From the NCBI GenBank assembly GCA_024803745.1, contig JANJXV010000187.1, positions 498,501 to 562,500 of the forward strand: 64,000 bases of DNA. Reading direction: 5' to 3'. The position numbers and the translations under genes were made by a program. Source of the stretch: Megascapheus bottae (lineage: Eukaryota; Chordata; Mammalia; Rodentia; Geomyidae). The notes under the pieces were generated by a model. The model had not been told where the DNA came from and ran no database searches. It saw only the letters and a list, made by a program, of their open reading frames with translations. Of the stretch, positions 36,209 through 45,884 are shown one piece after another (position 1 is the first letter of the stretch; each line of letters begins with the position of its first letter).

Positions 36209-36775
36209 CTTTTTTTTCATATATTTTTATTGTAATTAATAGAAGGGTTACATGATATTTGCCAGATAGATGGTGCATTAATTCCCATACATTGATACCC
36301 TTTCATATGTCTTGGTATCCATTACCCTCCCCCTCACCCCCACCTCTCATCTTGTTTTCCCCCGTTCCCTAATCAATTTCAAATAACCAAATACAAATAT
36401 ATCCGATATATCAGGTAACAAAGTGAGATACTGTAACAATATGAGATAACCAAGGGACAGCAAAGGAGATGAGAGATAACATAGTACCATAAGAACAGCA
36501 ATCATTCATTATATGGCTTATGTTTCTATATCCTAGAGATCCTTTCATTTAGCGTCCTACTATATGGCCTTTTGTATCAAGGTTTTGCTCTATTCCAAAT
36601 CTCTGCTAGTAGAGCCCAAGGTTTCTACTGCTTATGATAAATAAGGGAAACCATTGAGCCTAAGTTCCTTTGAGTCTGGCTTACTTCACTTAATATGATC
36701 TTTTCTAAGTCTTTCCATTTCCTAACAAATGGGGCAATGTCATTCTTTCTGACAGCAGCATAGAATTCCATTGTG
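36209..36775 (-). mobile_element. 5'-truncated LINE-1 3' end, inverted member of a head-to-head pair
   Basis: It opens with the T-run that is its reversed A-tail, then TATTTTTATTGTAATTAATA. It continues through the reversed 3'UTR into reversed ORF2 end sequence (TTTCTGACAGCAGCATAGAA). It meets plus-strand L1 sequence directly at about 36775, with no intervening unique DNA. Confidence 0.92.
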
Positions 36776-36850
36776 TGCACCTGCTATCTGGCAAATATCA
36801 TGTAATCCTTTTACTAATTACAATACAAAAAATTTTAAAAAAAGTTTAAA
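36776..36850 (+). mobile_element. 75-bp LINE-1 terminal piece, plus strand
   Basis: Only the last 3'UTR bases (CACCTGCTATCTGGCAAATA, then CTAATTACAATACAAAA) and an A-rich tail are present. It forms an inverted-repeat arm with 36209-36285. The next L1 begins right behind its tail. Confidence 0.88.
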
Positions 36851-37842
36851 AAAATGGCCTATAGACACATGAAGAAATGCTCAACATCTCTGGTCATAAA
36901 AGAAATGCAAATCAAAACAACTCTAAGATTCCACCTCACTCCAGTTAGAATGGCCAGGATCAGGAAAACGAATAACAACAGATGCTGGAGGGGATGTGGC
37001 CAGGAGGGATCACTACTACACTGTTGGTGGGAGTGCAAATTCGTTCAACCACTATGGAAAGCAGTGTGGCAGTGCCTCAAAAGGCTAAACATAGAACTCC
37101 CCTATGACCCAGCCATTCCACTACTTGGCATTTATCCAACCAACCAGAAACAAGGACATACTAAACCCACTAGCACAACAATGTTCATTGCAGAACTATT
37201 CACCATAGCATAGATATGGAACCAACCTAGATGTCCCTCAGTGGATGAGTGGATCAACAAGTTGTGGTATTTGTACACAATGGAATTCTATGCTGCTGTC
37301 AGAAAAACGACATCGCCCCATTTGTTAGGAAATGGAAAGACTTAGAAAACATCATAGTAAGTTAAGTAAGCCAGACTCAAAGGAACTTAGGCTCAATGGT
37401 TTCCCTCATTCGTCATAATCAGTGGAAACCTTGGGCTCTACCAGCAAAGACCTGCAATAGAGCAAAATCTTGATACATAAGGCCATATAGTATGAAGCTA
37501 AATGAAATGAACTCCAGGATATTGAAACAAAAGCCATGTAACGAATGATTGTTGTCCTTAATGTACTATGTTGTCTCTCATCTCCTTTGCTGTCCCTTGG
37601 TTATCTCATATTGTTATAGTATCTCACTTTGTTATCTGATATATTGAATTTATTTCTACTTGGTTATTTGAAATTTGATAGGGAAGGGGGGAAAACCAAG
37701 ACGGGTGGGGGGACGGGGGGGAGGATAATGAGTACCAAGACATGTGAAAGGGTATCAATGTATGTGAATTAATGCACCTTCTATCTGGCAAATATCATGT
37801 AACCCTTTTACTAATTATAATAAAAAATTTAAAAAAATAAAG
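36851..37842 (+). mobile_element. 5'-truncated LINE-1 (~1 kb): ORF2 C-terminus and full 3'UTR
   Basis: The longest young-type L1 copy in the window. It has the ORF2 end (to about 37424), the 3'UTR with a G tract at 37703-37724, AATAAA-type end sequence and an A-rich tail. It starts inside or immediately after the A-tail of the preceding L1 piece, a common landing site. Confidence 0.93.
36854..37424 (+). pseudogene. LINE-1 ORF2p C-terminal fragment, broken
   Basis: The first 119 codons are in frame and carry the C-terminal cysteine-rich motif CX3CX7HX4C (Cys44, Cys48, His56, Cys61 of the open frame). Conserved [14 protein letters not shown] follows at about residue 93 onward. An in-frame stop lies at 37211-37213. 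A later indel near 37300 shifts the frame relative to the 43-kb copy, and the terminal stop codon is replaced by TGG. The endonuclease and reverse transcriptase regions are absent, so it cannot act. Confidence 0.9.
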
Positions 37843-38269
37843 AATGAATTCTTGTTCTACCTACATCATGACTCTCTTGGCATTTTCAAAAGCAAATGCC
37901 CTAACAAACTGGTCAGAAGCACATGAGCCAAAGAGCAAGGAGGGAAAAATATCACCTTTACAGCAGATCCAATGTTTTTAAGCAGCCTTTGTACCAAGTG
38001 TTGTTGTGAAGGAACCCTCGCTCTCTGAAACAGCTAATGAAAATTTAAAACGGTATAACCACGTCAGAAAACGTGTTTGCTGTTTCTCCAAACCTTAAAC
38101 ACCCACCTACTGTATGATTAAGGTATTCATGCCTCGCAATGCATTCCAGAAAGAAAGAAAAAAAACAGCATATACTGCTACAAAGACTTGTGCACACATG
38201 TTCACAGCAGCTTTATGTGTGGGGAAACATAAAAATAAAACAGTAATAGCCAACGGAAGCTCCACATTT
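37843..38269. other. Unannotated AT-rich sequence with a possible old L1 scrap
   Basis: Around 38185-38265 the text (GTGCACACATGTTCACAGCA, then a GTAATAGCC) resembles L1 ORF2 C-terminal sequence with an insertion. The remainder is unrecognised. Confidence 0.4.
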
Positions 38270-38510
38270 GTGCACCAGTCTTGAGCACGGACACTCAGGC
38301 TGCCGGCCCAAGTGCAAGGGCCAGGAAGGCACCGAGCGGCTGAGCTGTGGTTATAACTCTTCCTTATCTGACAGCTAATGAAATGTAAACAAAAGCCGTC
38401 TCACCGTGACTCCCGCAAGACACAGACTCAACAATCTTCACGGCAAAAACCAAAAAATGAAAAATCCCACTGGAAGGCTTCACGCATTGCACGCTTCAGG
38501 CCTGGGAAAT

Positions 38511-38645
38511 GCGCCCAGGGGCAACTTTGCGCATGCGCAGATCCTCCCGCCTGAGAGACACGCGCAAGGCGCAACTTCGCGCAGGTGCAGATCCTCCAGC
38601 CTGAGCTGCACAAGGCACAACTTCGCGCATGCACAGATCCTCCCA
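38511..38645 (+). repeat. ~46-50-bp tandem repeat (3 copies) with NRF1-like sites
   Basis: Each unit holds GCAACTT, then an NRF1-like core, then GCAGATCCTCC. Copy 1 has the textbook palindrome TGCGCATGCGCA (38528-38539). Copy 2 has CGCGCAGGTGCA and copy 3 CGCGCATGCACA. Spacing is 50 bp then 46 bp. NRF1 is a methylation-sensitive activator of CpG-island promoters; binding here is inference. Confidence 0.85.
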
Positions 38646-39033
38646 AAACCTACCAGCCCAGTCAAGGCCCCTCGTTCCTCCCAGACCATGAGGCCCCAGC
38701 CCCATGCAGGCCCCGTGCAGCCCCCGTGTCGCCCCAACTGGGGTCTCTACTCCCTGGTTCATTCACCTGCAAGCCCCGGCACAGATACCTGAAAGACCTG
38801 GTCTCTTTCTTCCTCAGGGTCAGGGGTGTTAGGGGTGGGGAAGAGGACGCCCTTGTCCTTCCTGGGGTTCTTTCTACTTTGAGCGGCTAAACGCGGCCCC
38901 TGGTCACTTACCGGGCTCCTCAGCTCTGGGAGACACGTTTGAGGCAATGGCGGGTGTTGAGCTTCGCGTGTTTGTGGGGAGAAGGGCATCAGGGCCACCT
39001 GCTCGCGGCTGCCATCGTGGGCCATGAGCTGGG

Positions 39034-39150
39034 AGCGTGGCCTTGGCAAACACGCATGCTCACTGAGCACCAAGGGTCGTGGCCCAGCGAAGAGCACGCA
39101 TGCTCAGTGAGCACGAGGGCCAAGGCCCAGTGAAGAGCACGCATGCAGAG
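39034..39150 (+). repeat. 43-44-bp tandem repeat (~2.7 copies) next to YY1-like site
   Basis: CACGCATGC recurs at 39051, 39095 and 39138. The first two copies are followed by TCACTGAGCAC or TCAGTGAGCAC, and the third ends in AGAG. Copies are separated by GTGGCCCAGCGAAGA-like text. It differs from the upstream NRF1 repeat but shares the GCATGC core. Confidence 0.88.
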
Positions 39151-39655
39151 AGGGAAGGAAGATGGCCCCGAGACAATAGGGACGCTGCCTAGCTCTCTCT
39201 CACAAAAAGAGAGAACTAAGGAGTCCCACGAGCCAATTATCTTAAGAAATCCACAACAACAAACTCAAAAGGCAACGGAGAAGGACTCAAAGTGGAAAAG
39301 AAATCCAGATAAAGCTCACATCCAACTTTCTCAAAGAATTCGGAACGTGAGGACCCCTCCCCCACCTCCATCCGCCAGTTCCAAGCCACAGAAAGCGCCG
39401 GCGGGCTGGGGGGAAAAGCGGCAGCAGGCCGGGAAAAGAGGCTGCGGGCGGAGGGGGCCAGCCTGGGAGCCCGAATGCTGCAGAAACCAACATACAACCG
39501 GGCCAGCGAACGGCGGAAGCAGCAGAACCCAGACGCGGAACCAGAACAGCAAGCAGCGGAACCCAGACTCGGAACACAGGCGACAGCGGAGACCCGAGGG
39601 GAGTGAGAGACTCCCCACCACCGTGCAGCACCCGCAGAGGGATGCAGAGGCGTGA
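39143..39655 (+). other. 170-codon open frame across the GC-rich island
   Basis: The frame is basic and polar (rich in Gln, Arg, Lys, Pro), with no domain, signal peptide or membrane span that I recognise. High GC lengthens chance frames, and three overlapping minus-strand frames of similar size exist. The GGCGTGAGTAA near 39650 would serve as a splice donor if this were a first exon. It is more likely untranslated leader. Confidence 0.25.
39159..39167 (+). promoter_or_regulatory. YY1-like motif
   Basis: AAGATGGCC matches the YY1 core found at the very start of many L1 5'UTRs and just downstream of many CpG-island start sites. It therefore fixes the likely transcription direction as plus in either reading. 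Confidence 0.5.
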
Positions 39656-39760
39656 GTAATACAGCGCGTCCCCAAACACAAAGGGAAAGCAGAGCGGTGC
39701 CAAGCAATAGAACTTAACTCAGACCCCTCCACCCCGCCCACACAGGCCTAAAGGCAAAAA

Positions 39761-39952
39761 GAATACAAGGACGAATCCTAAAGTTGGCTGTGCCTCCACT
39801 ACCAGATTTTTGTAGACTCCAACTTACAGGCCAGAAGTTGAGAATTAATGGCCCAGTAGATCAAATTAGTCCCATTCCATGTTGTTTAAGCAGCATAGTA
39901 TTTCTACACATTTGAGCCATCATTTAACAAAACAGAAGACCTATATCAGGCA
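39761..39952. other. Unannotated sequence after the island
   Basis: CpG density drops abruptly. There is no L1 ORF1-like text, which is what an intact L1 would show here. Confidence 0.45.
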
Positions 39953-40135
39953 CCAGTATCTCACACTTACAATCCTAGCTACTCAGGAAGCTGAGATCTG
40001 AGGATCACGGTTTGAGGTCAACTTGAGCAGGAAAGTCTGTAAGATTCTTAAACCTAATTAACCAATAGGAATTCAGAAGTACGGGTATGGCTTGAGTGGT
40101 ACAGCACCAACCTTAACACCAACCCTTAAATTAAT
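39953..40135 (+). repeat. SINE with B1-like head and Geo-like tail
   Basis: CAATCCTAGCTACTCAGGAA, then GCTGAGATCTGAGGATCACG, is a well kept head. The tail (GGCTTGAGTGGTACAGCACC) is cut short and passes into the TA/TG-rich tract. Confidence 0.85.
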
Positions 40136-40137
40136 TA

Positions 40138-40250
40138 ACATACATGTGGGTCTGTGTATATGTGCACACATATATATTATTGTATATATATATATATATA
40201 CATCTATTATGTATGCTGTATACATGCACATGTGTGTGTGTTTGTGTCAG
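40138..40250. repeat. TA/TG-rich simple repeat
   Basis: Runs of TATATA (to about 40200) and TGTGTG (about 40230-40246), just behind a SINE tail. Confidence 0.85.
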
Positions 40251-40521
40251 AAGACTTAAGTTTAAAATTTAAATTTCCTTAAAACAATGAAACAACTGAC
40301 CATTCTAGGCTTACAGTCCTGCCTCATGATGATAAGCTGTAGCAGAGTAGAGGCTTCCCCTCCAGATAAACTACTCAGCTGATCACAGCCCCTGTTACTC
40401 CCACTAGTCCCCACTCTAGCCTGTTTTCCTGCCTTAATCCTGTTGAAATCTTGGCTCTTCCTAAGGTGGTTCTTCAATTACTCTGTGTCTGTGTCTGCAC
40501 AGTAATTAAAGACTAAACTCA

Positions 40522-40680
40522 AGTTGGGCATGGTAGCACTTGCCTATAATCCCATCCTTAGGAAATGGAAACTGAAAGATCTTAAGTTTGAGGCCAGCCT
40601 GGAGTACATATGTAGTTATTTCCAAGCCAGCCTAAGCTACATAGCCAGATCTTGTCTCAAAAAGGAAAAAGGAAAAAAAA
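40522..40680 (+). repeat. B1 SINE (monomeric, 7SL-derived)
   Basis: Complete plus-strand order: GTTGGGCATGGTAGCACTTG, CCTATAATCCCATCCTTAGG, TTTGAGGCCAGCCTGGAGTA, TACATAGCCAGATCTTGTCT and an A-rich tail. This is a proper rodent B1 without an ID or Geo partner. Confidence 0.9.
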
Positions 40681-41040
40681 GTCAAAAATCAGAACAGAAA
40701 AGAACAAAACCGATTCGGCTCATTTTGGTGCTCAGAATGAGATTTCTACGTTTGGACCTTTTTCATTTTCTTCTCATATTTTATTATAATATTCCAAAGA
40801 AACTCTCAGAAGGCAATGATTATATCATATATTTTGCATTTCCCACAGCTCTCCATATAAAACGAAGTACAAAGTAGATAATTAATGATTGTTAAAAGAA
40901 TGCATGAGTAAAGAATACATATATATATATAAAAAATAAAACAGGAATTACTTGAAACATGAAAGCAAGATTATAACAACTGCTTGTTGCTCATGTTTTT
41001 AAAAACATGAAATGTCAGTAGTAAAACTATTTGCTTTTAG
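40681..41040. other. Unannotated AT-rich sequence
   Basis: Includes a short (AT)n at about 40917-40930. Otherwise nothing recognised. Confidence 0.45.
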
Positions 41041-41174
41041 AGGGGTGGGGGCGGGGGGAGGGAAATGGGGATCAAGACATGTGAAAGGGTATTAATGAAT
41101 GGGAATTAATGCACCATCTATCTGGAAAATATCATGTAACCCTTCTATTAATTACAATAAAATATATGAAAAAA
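41041..41174 (+). mobile_element. Short 5'-truncated LINE-1 3' end
   Basis: Starts inside the G tract (GGGGTGGGGGCGGGGGGAGG) and ends in TTACAATAAAATATATG plus A-run. Same tail variant as 28529-28934. Confidence 0.92.
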
Positions 41175-41187
41175 TATTCATTTTTGA

Positions 41188-41540
41188 GCCAGGTTTGAGA
41201 GCTCATCTTTATAATTTTAGCTTCTTGGAAAGTGGAGATCAGGGGGTTGAGCAATTCAAGGCCATTCCAGTCAGAAGTACTCCCAACTCCATATCAGCCA
41301 GGGGCCCTGATGGCAAGCACCCGTCATCTCTGGCTGGGCGCACATGGCTTTTGCCTTCATCCTCAGTGACACATGGGAGCACAGCTAACAGGAATGTAGC
41401 CCAAACCTGTCCACCCCAGGCTAGTCCCAGCCTCAAAAATAACCAACATTGAAAGGGCTTGGAATAATATCTCAGTGGTAAAGCACCAGCCACCAAGCAT
41501 GTGGCCCAGAGGTGAATTCAACACCTCCAAAATGAATGCA
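41188..41540 (+). repeat. Composite SINE-like element, degraded
   Basis: The left end has a B1-like GAGAGCTCATCTTTATAAT head and a GGAAAGTGGAGATCAGG segment. The right end is ID-like (ATCTCAGTGGTAAAGCACCA, then GAATTCAACACCTCC). The middle (41290-41440) is unlike any family I know and may be unrelated DNA or a second insertion. Confidence 0.5.
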
Positions 41541-43320
41541 CACACACCTTACACAAAACAATACTAGTAGCCTGCTTTTCAGTGCATTAGCTTGGGGAAC
41601 GATTGTGCCTGAGGTTATTTTCTAATTGATCAGTAAAGCTTATCCTTATCACAGTTCTATCTAGTTGATTCTTTTTGAGCTTTCTTTCAGAACTGCAAAT
41701 CAGTCATTTCAGGACCAGACTAGAGGTACAGCAAAGATTATCCTGAGGCATGTAATTTGTTTTAATTTCAGTGAATCCTCAAGAAAAATTTCTGAGACAC
41801 CTTCAGTACATTTTGACAACCCCTATTATTCTCAATGCCACAAATCATCAGGAAAATTCTAATATTAATATAGTGTGGAGTTATGAAATATTTGCCCAGA
41901 GAATAGTTCATATTAAAATTAATATTTAAAATGGCTTGTTTTCTACCAAATGGATTTCATTAATATCCTACTAACATACAAACATACAGGCCTTTTTCCT
42001 GTCTTAATTGTTTAGTAACTAGCATTTCTTCTAATCAAGTTAATCTTAATCCCTTTAAAGCACAACTTACAGTAATTCCACAACAAGGCAGCTAACTAGT
42101 AGGCGAGTTTTAGAAAAGATGGAAACAATGGCTCTGTGAGGGTTTTTTAAATCATTTTTCATGTATTTTAAAGCCTGCAGGATTCCAAAATTTTTATGAC
42201 CTTAAAATTATCTCACTTTTTAAACATATAATATTAAACTTGAAATTGTCTATGAAAGAAGAAAAATATGTAGGAGGCTGCAAAACATAATAGTATCCCA
42301 GAATCAGAGAAAATGTGGACTGTCTGAGCTTAACAGAAAGGCCATCGCAGTGCTAAGTCTTTTCCTCTTACCTACAGAGACCATGCAGTGAATTTTAAGA
42401 GTGCAATCTGATGAAAGAGGAAAAGGAAAGATGCTTAGAGAATATAAACTACTCAGAGCATCAGAGTTTCATGGGAAAAGGTACTGTGTTTTAAAATCAT
42501 ATTAATAACACATATGTTCTCTCTAGGTAACACAACATGCATAAAGCTTACTGAGTGTTGTACATCTAATAATCCATATGCATAACAATTGGCATTGTTC
42601 TTTACATGCCTCTACAAAGTGCCGCTCGGGTTCATCTTTCTCTGTAAGCTTTTTACTACCCCACACCGAGGAAAGCTGCAGGAAAAAATAATAAAATAGC
42701 ATATAGGATAGTTGTGATGGACAGCAGTACCTTCCCACAGAACTGGATGTCTGGTCGACCTCGGTGAAATAGATATTGTTACTTCAGGCCAAGGTGTTAA
42801 GTAATTTTGCTCTGTGTGTTCTGAGTACTGGGGAATCAAGTCTCAGTCCCTGATGGCATTGTAAGTTAAGGTGTAACTGATAAATCCAACAAAATCCAGC
42901 CGAAAGAATAGGCATTGTTGATCACACATTGCCTGCCAAACAGCCAACAGGCTTGATCCGTGTTCTGTTATTTAGTCTGTTGAGTTTTGTGGATGAGTGG
43001 TTCAAGTGAAGTTTCCAGTGTTGTTTCTCAGTCTTGAGAAACGTGGATGGTACCATCAGTCTCTTCCTCACTCAGTAGTCAAGGGCACATCTTAGAGACA
43101 CCATTCTGGTTTCTTTGGCAACAGAACAGCATCAAAACAGGGAAGCAACCAGCAGGACAGGAAGAGCTCTTTCAAGTTCACATCTAAAAACACCACTCCC
43201 AGTCATACATCTGGAAAACAGGCCAAGGAAGACACATTTGAAAGATACTCTGCCTCAATGGGAATTTTGAAAATTATGTAAAGGAATAGGACATTTCCCT
43301 TTTGTGGGAGGACAAATTAA
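41541..43320. other. Unannotated AT-rich sequence
   Basis: No repeat or exon recognised. Frames of up to 75 codons are chance. Confidence 0.4.
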
Positions 43321-43595
43321 TACATCATACAAAATCCACTAGCATACCAATGTTCATTACAGCACTATTCACCATAGTAAAGATATGGAACCAACCTAGA
43401 TGTCCCTCAGTCGATGAGTGGATCAACAAGTTGTGGTATTTGTACACAATGGAATTCTATGCTGCTGTCAGAAAGAATGACATCGCCTCATTTGTTAGGA
43501 AATGGAAAGACTTAGAAAAAATCCTATTAAGTGAAGTAAGCCAGACTCAAGGGAACTTAGGCTCAATGGTTTCCCTCATTCGTCATAATCAGTAG
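43321..43595 (+). pseudogene. LINE-1 ORF2p extreme C-terminus
   Basis: An open frame of about 90 codons ends at the natural ORF2 stop. Residues such as NQPRCPSVDEWINKLWYLYT and MEFYAAVRKNDIASF are typical of the L1 C-terminus. The cysteine motif and all catalytic domains are missing through 5' truncation, so it is inert. The methionine at 43302 lies in flanking DNA and is not a real start. Confidence 0.92.
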
Positions 43596-44021
43596 AAACC
43601 TTGGGCTCTACTAGCAGAGATCTGCAATAGAGCAAAATCTTGATACATAAGGCCATATAGTATGAAGCTAATTGAAAGGACCTCCAGGACATTGAAACAA
43701 AAGCCATATAACGAATGATTGTGGTCCTTAATGTACTATGTTGTCTCTCATCTCCTTTGCTGTCCCTTGGTTATCTCATATTGTTATAGTATCTCAATTT
43801 ATTATCTGATATATTGAATTTCTTTGTATTTGGTTATTTGAAATTTGATAGGGAAGGGGGGAAAACCAAGACGGGTGGGGGGTGTGGGGGGGAGGGTAAT
43901 GGGTACCAAGACATGTGAAAGGGTATCAATGTATGTGAATTAATGCACCTTCTATCTGGCAAATATCATGTAACCCTTTTACTAATTACAATAAAAAATA
44001 AATAAATAAATAAAAGAAAAA
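43321..44021 (+). mobile_element. 5'-truncated LINE-1: ORF2 end and full 3'UTR
   Basis: ORF2 C-terminal sequence to 43595, then the complete young-type 3'UTR with G tract at 43873-43896. The end is CAATAAAAAATAAATAAATA, where the A-tail has become an (AAAT)n run. Confidence 0.95.
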
Positions 44022-44258
44022 GCATGTGCACTGTTTTGCTTGCAGGCATAGAAATTACATTATTCACAAATATTTTCTACATAGTAGGTAGGGTAGCTAC
44101 ACTGGACATGAAAGGGCGGGGACAATTAATATGGATGAAACAGTCCTGTTTCATTAACTTTCTACCTTATTGTTCATTTATTTCTTCAAATTTTGGGTTT
44201 GTCTGAGAGATGAGAGATTCTCTTCTCTCTTTGATTATATCAGAATAAAAATAGATAT
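44022..44258. other. Unannotated sequence
   Basis: Nothing recognised. Confidence 0.4.
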
Positions 44259-44372
44259 TGGTCTGGAGGTTTGGCTCAAATACTAGAGCACCAGATGTGC
44301 AAGCAAGCTCAGCAAATATGAAGCCATAAGTTCAAACCAAGTATTTTCTAAAATCATCATCATCATCAATAA
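44259..44372 (+). repeat. ID-like SINE with (ATC)n tail
   Basis: GGTTTGGCTCAAATACTAGA, then AGCACCAGATGTGCAAGCAA and AAGTTCAAACCAAGT, form a degraded ID body. The tail is CATCATCATCATC. Confidence 0.6.
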
Positions 44373-44382
44373 AAATAATAAA

Positions 44383-44560
44383 TAGCATAAGCTGGGGACA
44401 AGGCAGAAAAGTTCATGAAATGTTAATTTCTAATTAATCAGCAAAAAGAAAAAATTCAGAAGTGGAGATGTGCCTCAAGTGGTAGAGCATGAAATAGTTG
44501 AAATAGCCAAGTGAGAGCTCAGGGTCCTGAGTTCATGTCCCAGTGGTGCTTCTCTTAATC
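44383..44560 (+). repeat. Partial SINE with Geo-like tail
   Basis: TTCTAATTAATCAGCAAAAA (linker), AGTGGAGATGTGCCTCAAGT and GCTCAGGGTCCTGAGTTCAT (Geo-type tail). The B1-like head is mostly lost. Confidence 0.7.
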
Positions 44561-45469
44561 AAATATGAATGCACACATACTGAAAATGTACATGGTATAC
44601 ACTGCCAAATACACAGCTCACTCCCTCCAGCAGCTCCTAAAACCTGTTATTAGGTTGCAGGTTTGAAGTGTAGCAACTCCACATCTCTTAGGCACCTTAT
44701 TTCAACGAGGATTGAACAGAGGGACCAGGAAAAGACTTAATTAACTAGGGCAGTATTTCTCGAGATATTTGTTGTTGACATTGCAAAAGGGACAACATAT
44801 TATATTTGATTTCCCATTTTCAAAGCAGAAGGAAAGGCAATCCACAACATAGGAAACATTTCACTTTCCTTCCTATTTTAATCAATCTTCAAAGAAAGAC
44901 TGGGGTGGGAACACTTAAATCATAACTCTGCGGTTATTGAAAACCCCAAGAATGATGAACTTCATGCATATGATGTTGAAATAACACACAATGAATTGTA
45001 GGCACTCTGAACGGCAGTGAAATTTACAACTCCTTTCCTCTGTTCCAAAATAAAAAAAGAATTTCTATCTTCCCAGCAAGTGGTCTCCAAAATAAATGCT
45101 GTTCTCACACCCATGAGCAAAGAAATAACTTGGGGCAAGAAAGCACAGTGTGTTTTCATTTACAAATTATATACATCACATCACTTTACTAACATGCTGC
45201 CAAATATAAAAATTGAAATATAAACTGTATGAGATATAAAATGCAGTATTTTTCCCCACATTGCCTGACATACTGTTCCACATAACTCAAATACTGACTA
45301 TGATGATGTCTCGTGCATAACTATAAATATCTACCTCCCTAAATATCCCTTCCACACAGCTCAAAACAAAAAACTTGAAGACAACTCTTGTTGCTGGCAT
45401 GCCTCTTTTAGAGAGCCTAAAAGGACAGAAATAAGTTGAGACCATAAATGATGCTCTCAATTTGGGTAG
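44561..45469. other. Unannotated sequence
   Basis: Nothing recognised. Confidence 0.4.
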
Positions 45470-45615
45470 GTACGATACTAACTGAGTGCTTTCCAGGTGT
45501 GAGGCATTGTAATGTCTTGTGTTTAATTTTCCCCAAAACTCCATGTGGTAGATCATCTTCCCAGTTAACAGCTAAAGAAACTGAGGACTAATGTACCTTA
45601 GAATTGGCTAGTTAG
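45470..45615 (-). repeat. MIR ancient SINE
   Basis: Plus strand shows reversed MIR: GAGTGCTTTCCAGGTGTGAG, AACTCCATGTGGTAGATCAT, then GCTAAAGAAACTGAGGAC. Order and spacing fit. Confidence 0.65.
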
Positions 45616-45699
45616 AAAACAGTAGCAAACTGTGTAAGAATCCTTTCTTGACTGAATTTATTCTGGGTCCATGGCCCGCCAGAGAGAAGCTTTGGATTC

Positions 45700-45880
45700 C
45701 CAAGGGGATCCTTAGCAACATGGGAAGGAGGGGGAAATTTGGGTTGTCTGGAGGCACAGGGAGATGTCAGGGTTCCTCTCATCTTTGGGTAGAAGCGAGG
45801 GATGCTAATATTCTGACGTGGACAGGACAGTCCAAGAACATACCCACAGTGCTGTGGAGGGAGAATCAAGAGGTATCAGA
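45700..45880 (+). mobile_element. hAT-Charlie MER5A-like DNA transposon remnant
   Basis: CAAGGGGATCCTTAGCAACA, TTTGGGTTGTCTGGAG, GGGTAGAAGCGAGGGATGCT and GACAGGACAGTCCAAGAACA follow MER5A order. Non-autonomous, with no coding capacity. The 95-codon frame across 45648-45935 is therefore an artefact. Confidence 0.6.
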
Positions 45881-45884
45881 GATG

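Larger units (their letters stand above)
38270..39760 (+). promoter_or_regulatory. CpG-dense island: LINE-1 5'UTR-like or host promoter
   Basis: This is the only long CpG-rich stretch in the window. It holds NRF1-like tandem repeats (38511-38645), a second 43-44-bp tandem repeat (39034-39150) and a YY1-like AAGATGGCC (39159-39167). Next come an A-rich, purine-biased leader and a very GC-rich segment of repeated GGAACCCAGAC-like text (39400-39650). A YY1 motif followed by such a leader is how many mammalian L1 5'UTRs begin, and rodent L1 promoters often have tandem monomers upstream. But no ORF1 or ORF2 follows after 39760. A host CpG-island promoter is the main alternative. Confidence 0.55.

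Noticed and set aside
36209..37842. Single twin-primed (5'-inverted) LINE-1
   Set aside because: The inverted part contains its own 3' end and A-tail, which twin priming of one element does not produce.
38406..38890. Plus-strand frames of 101-128 codons and minus-strand frames of 72-88 codons over the NRF1 repeat
   Set aside because: The repeated peptide text follows from the ~48-bp tandem repeat. No domain, and all frames overlap one another.
39237..39741. Three minus-strand open frames of 136-156 codons in the CpG island
   Set aside because: Overlapping long frames on the minus strand are expected from high GC content. The motif order (YY1-like site, splice donor-like site) points to plus-strand transcription.
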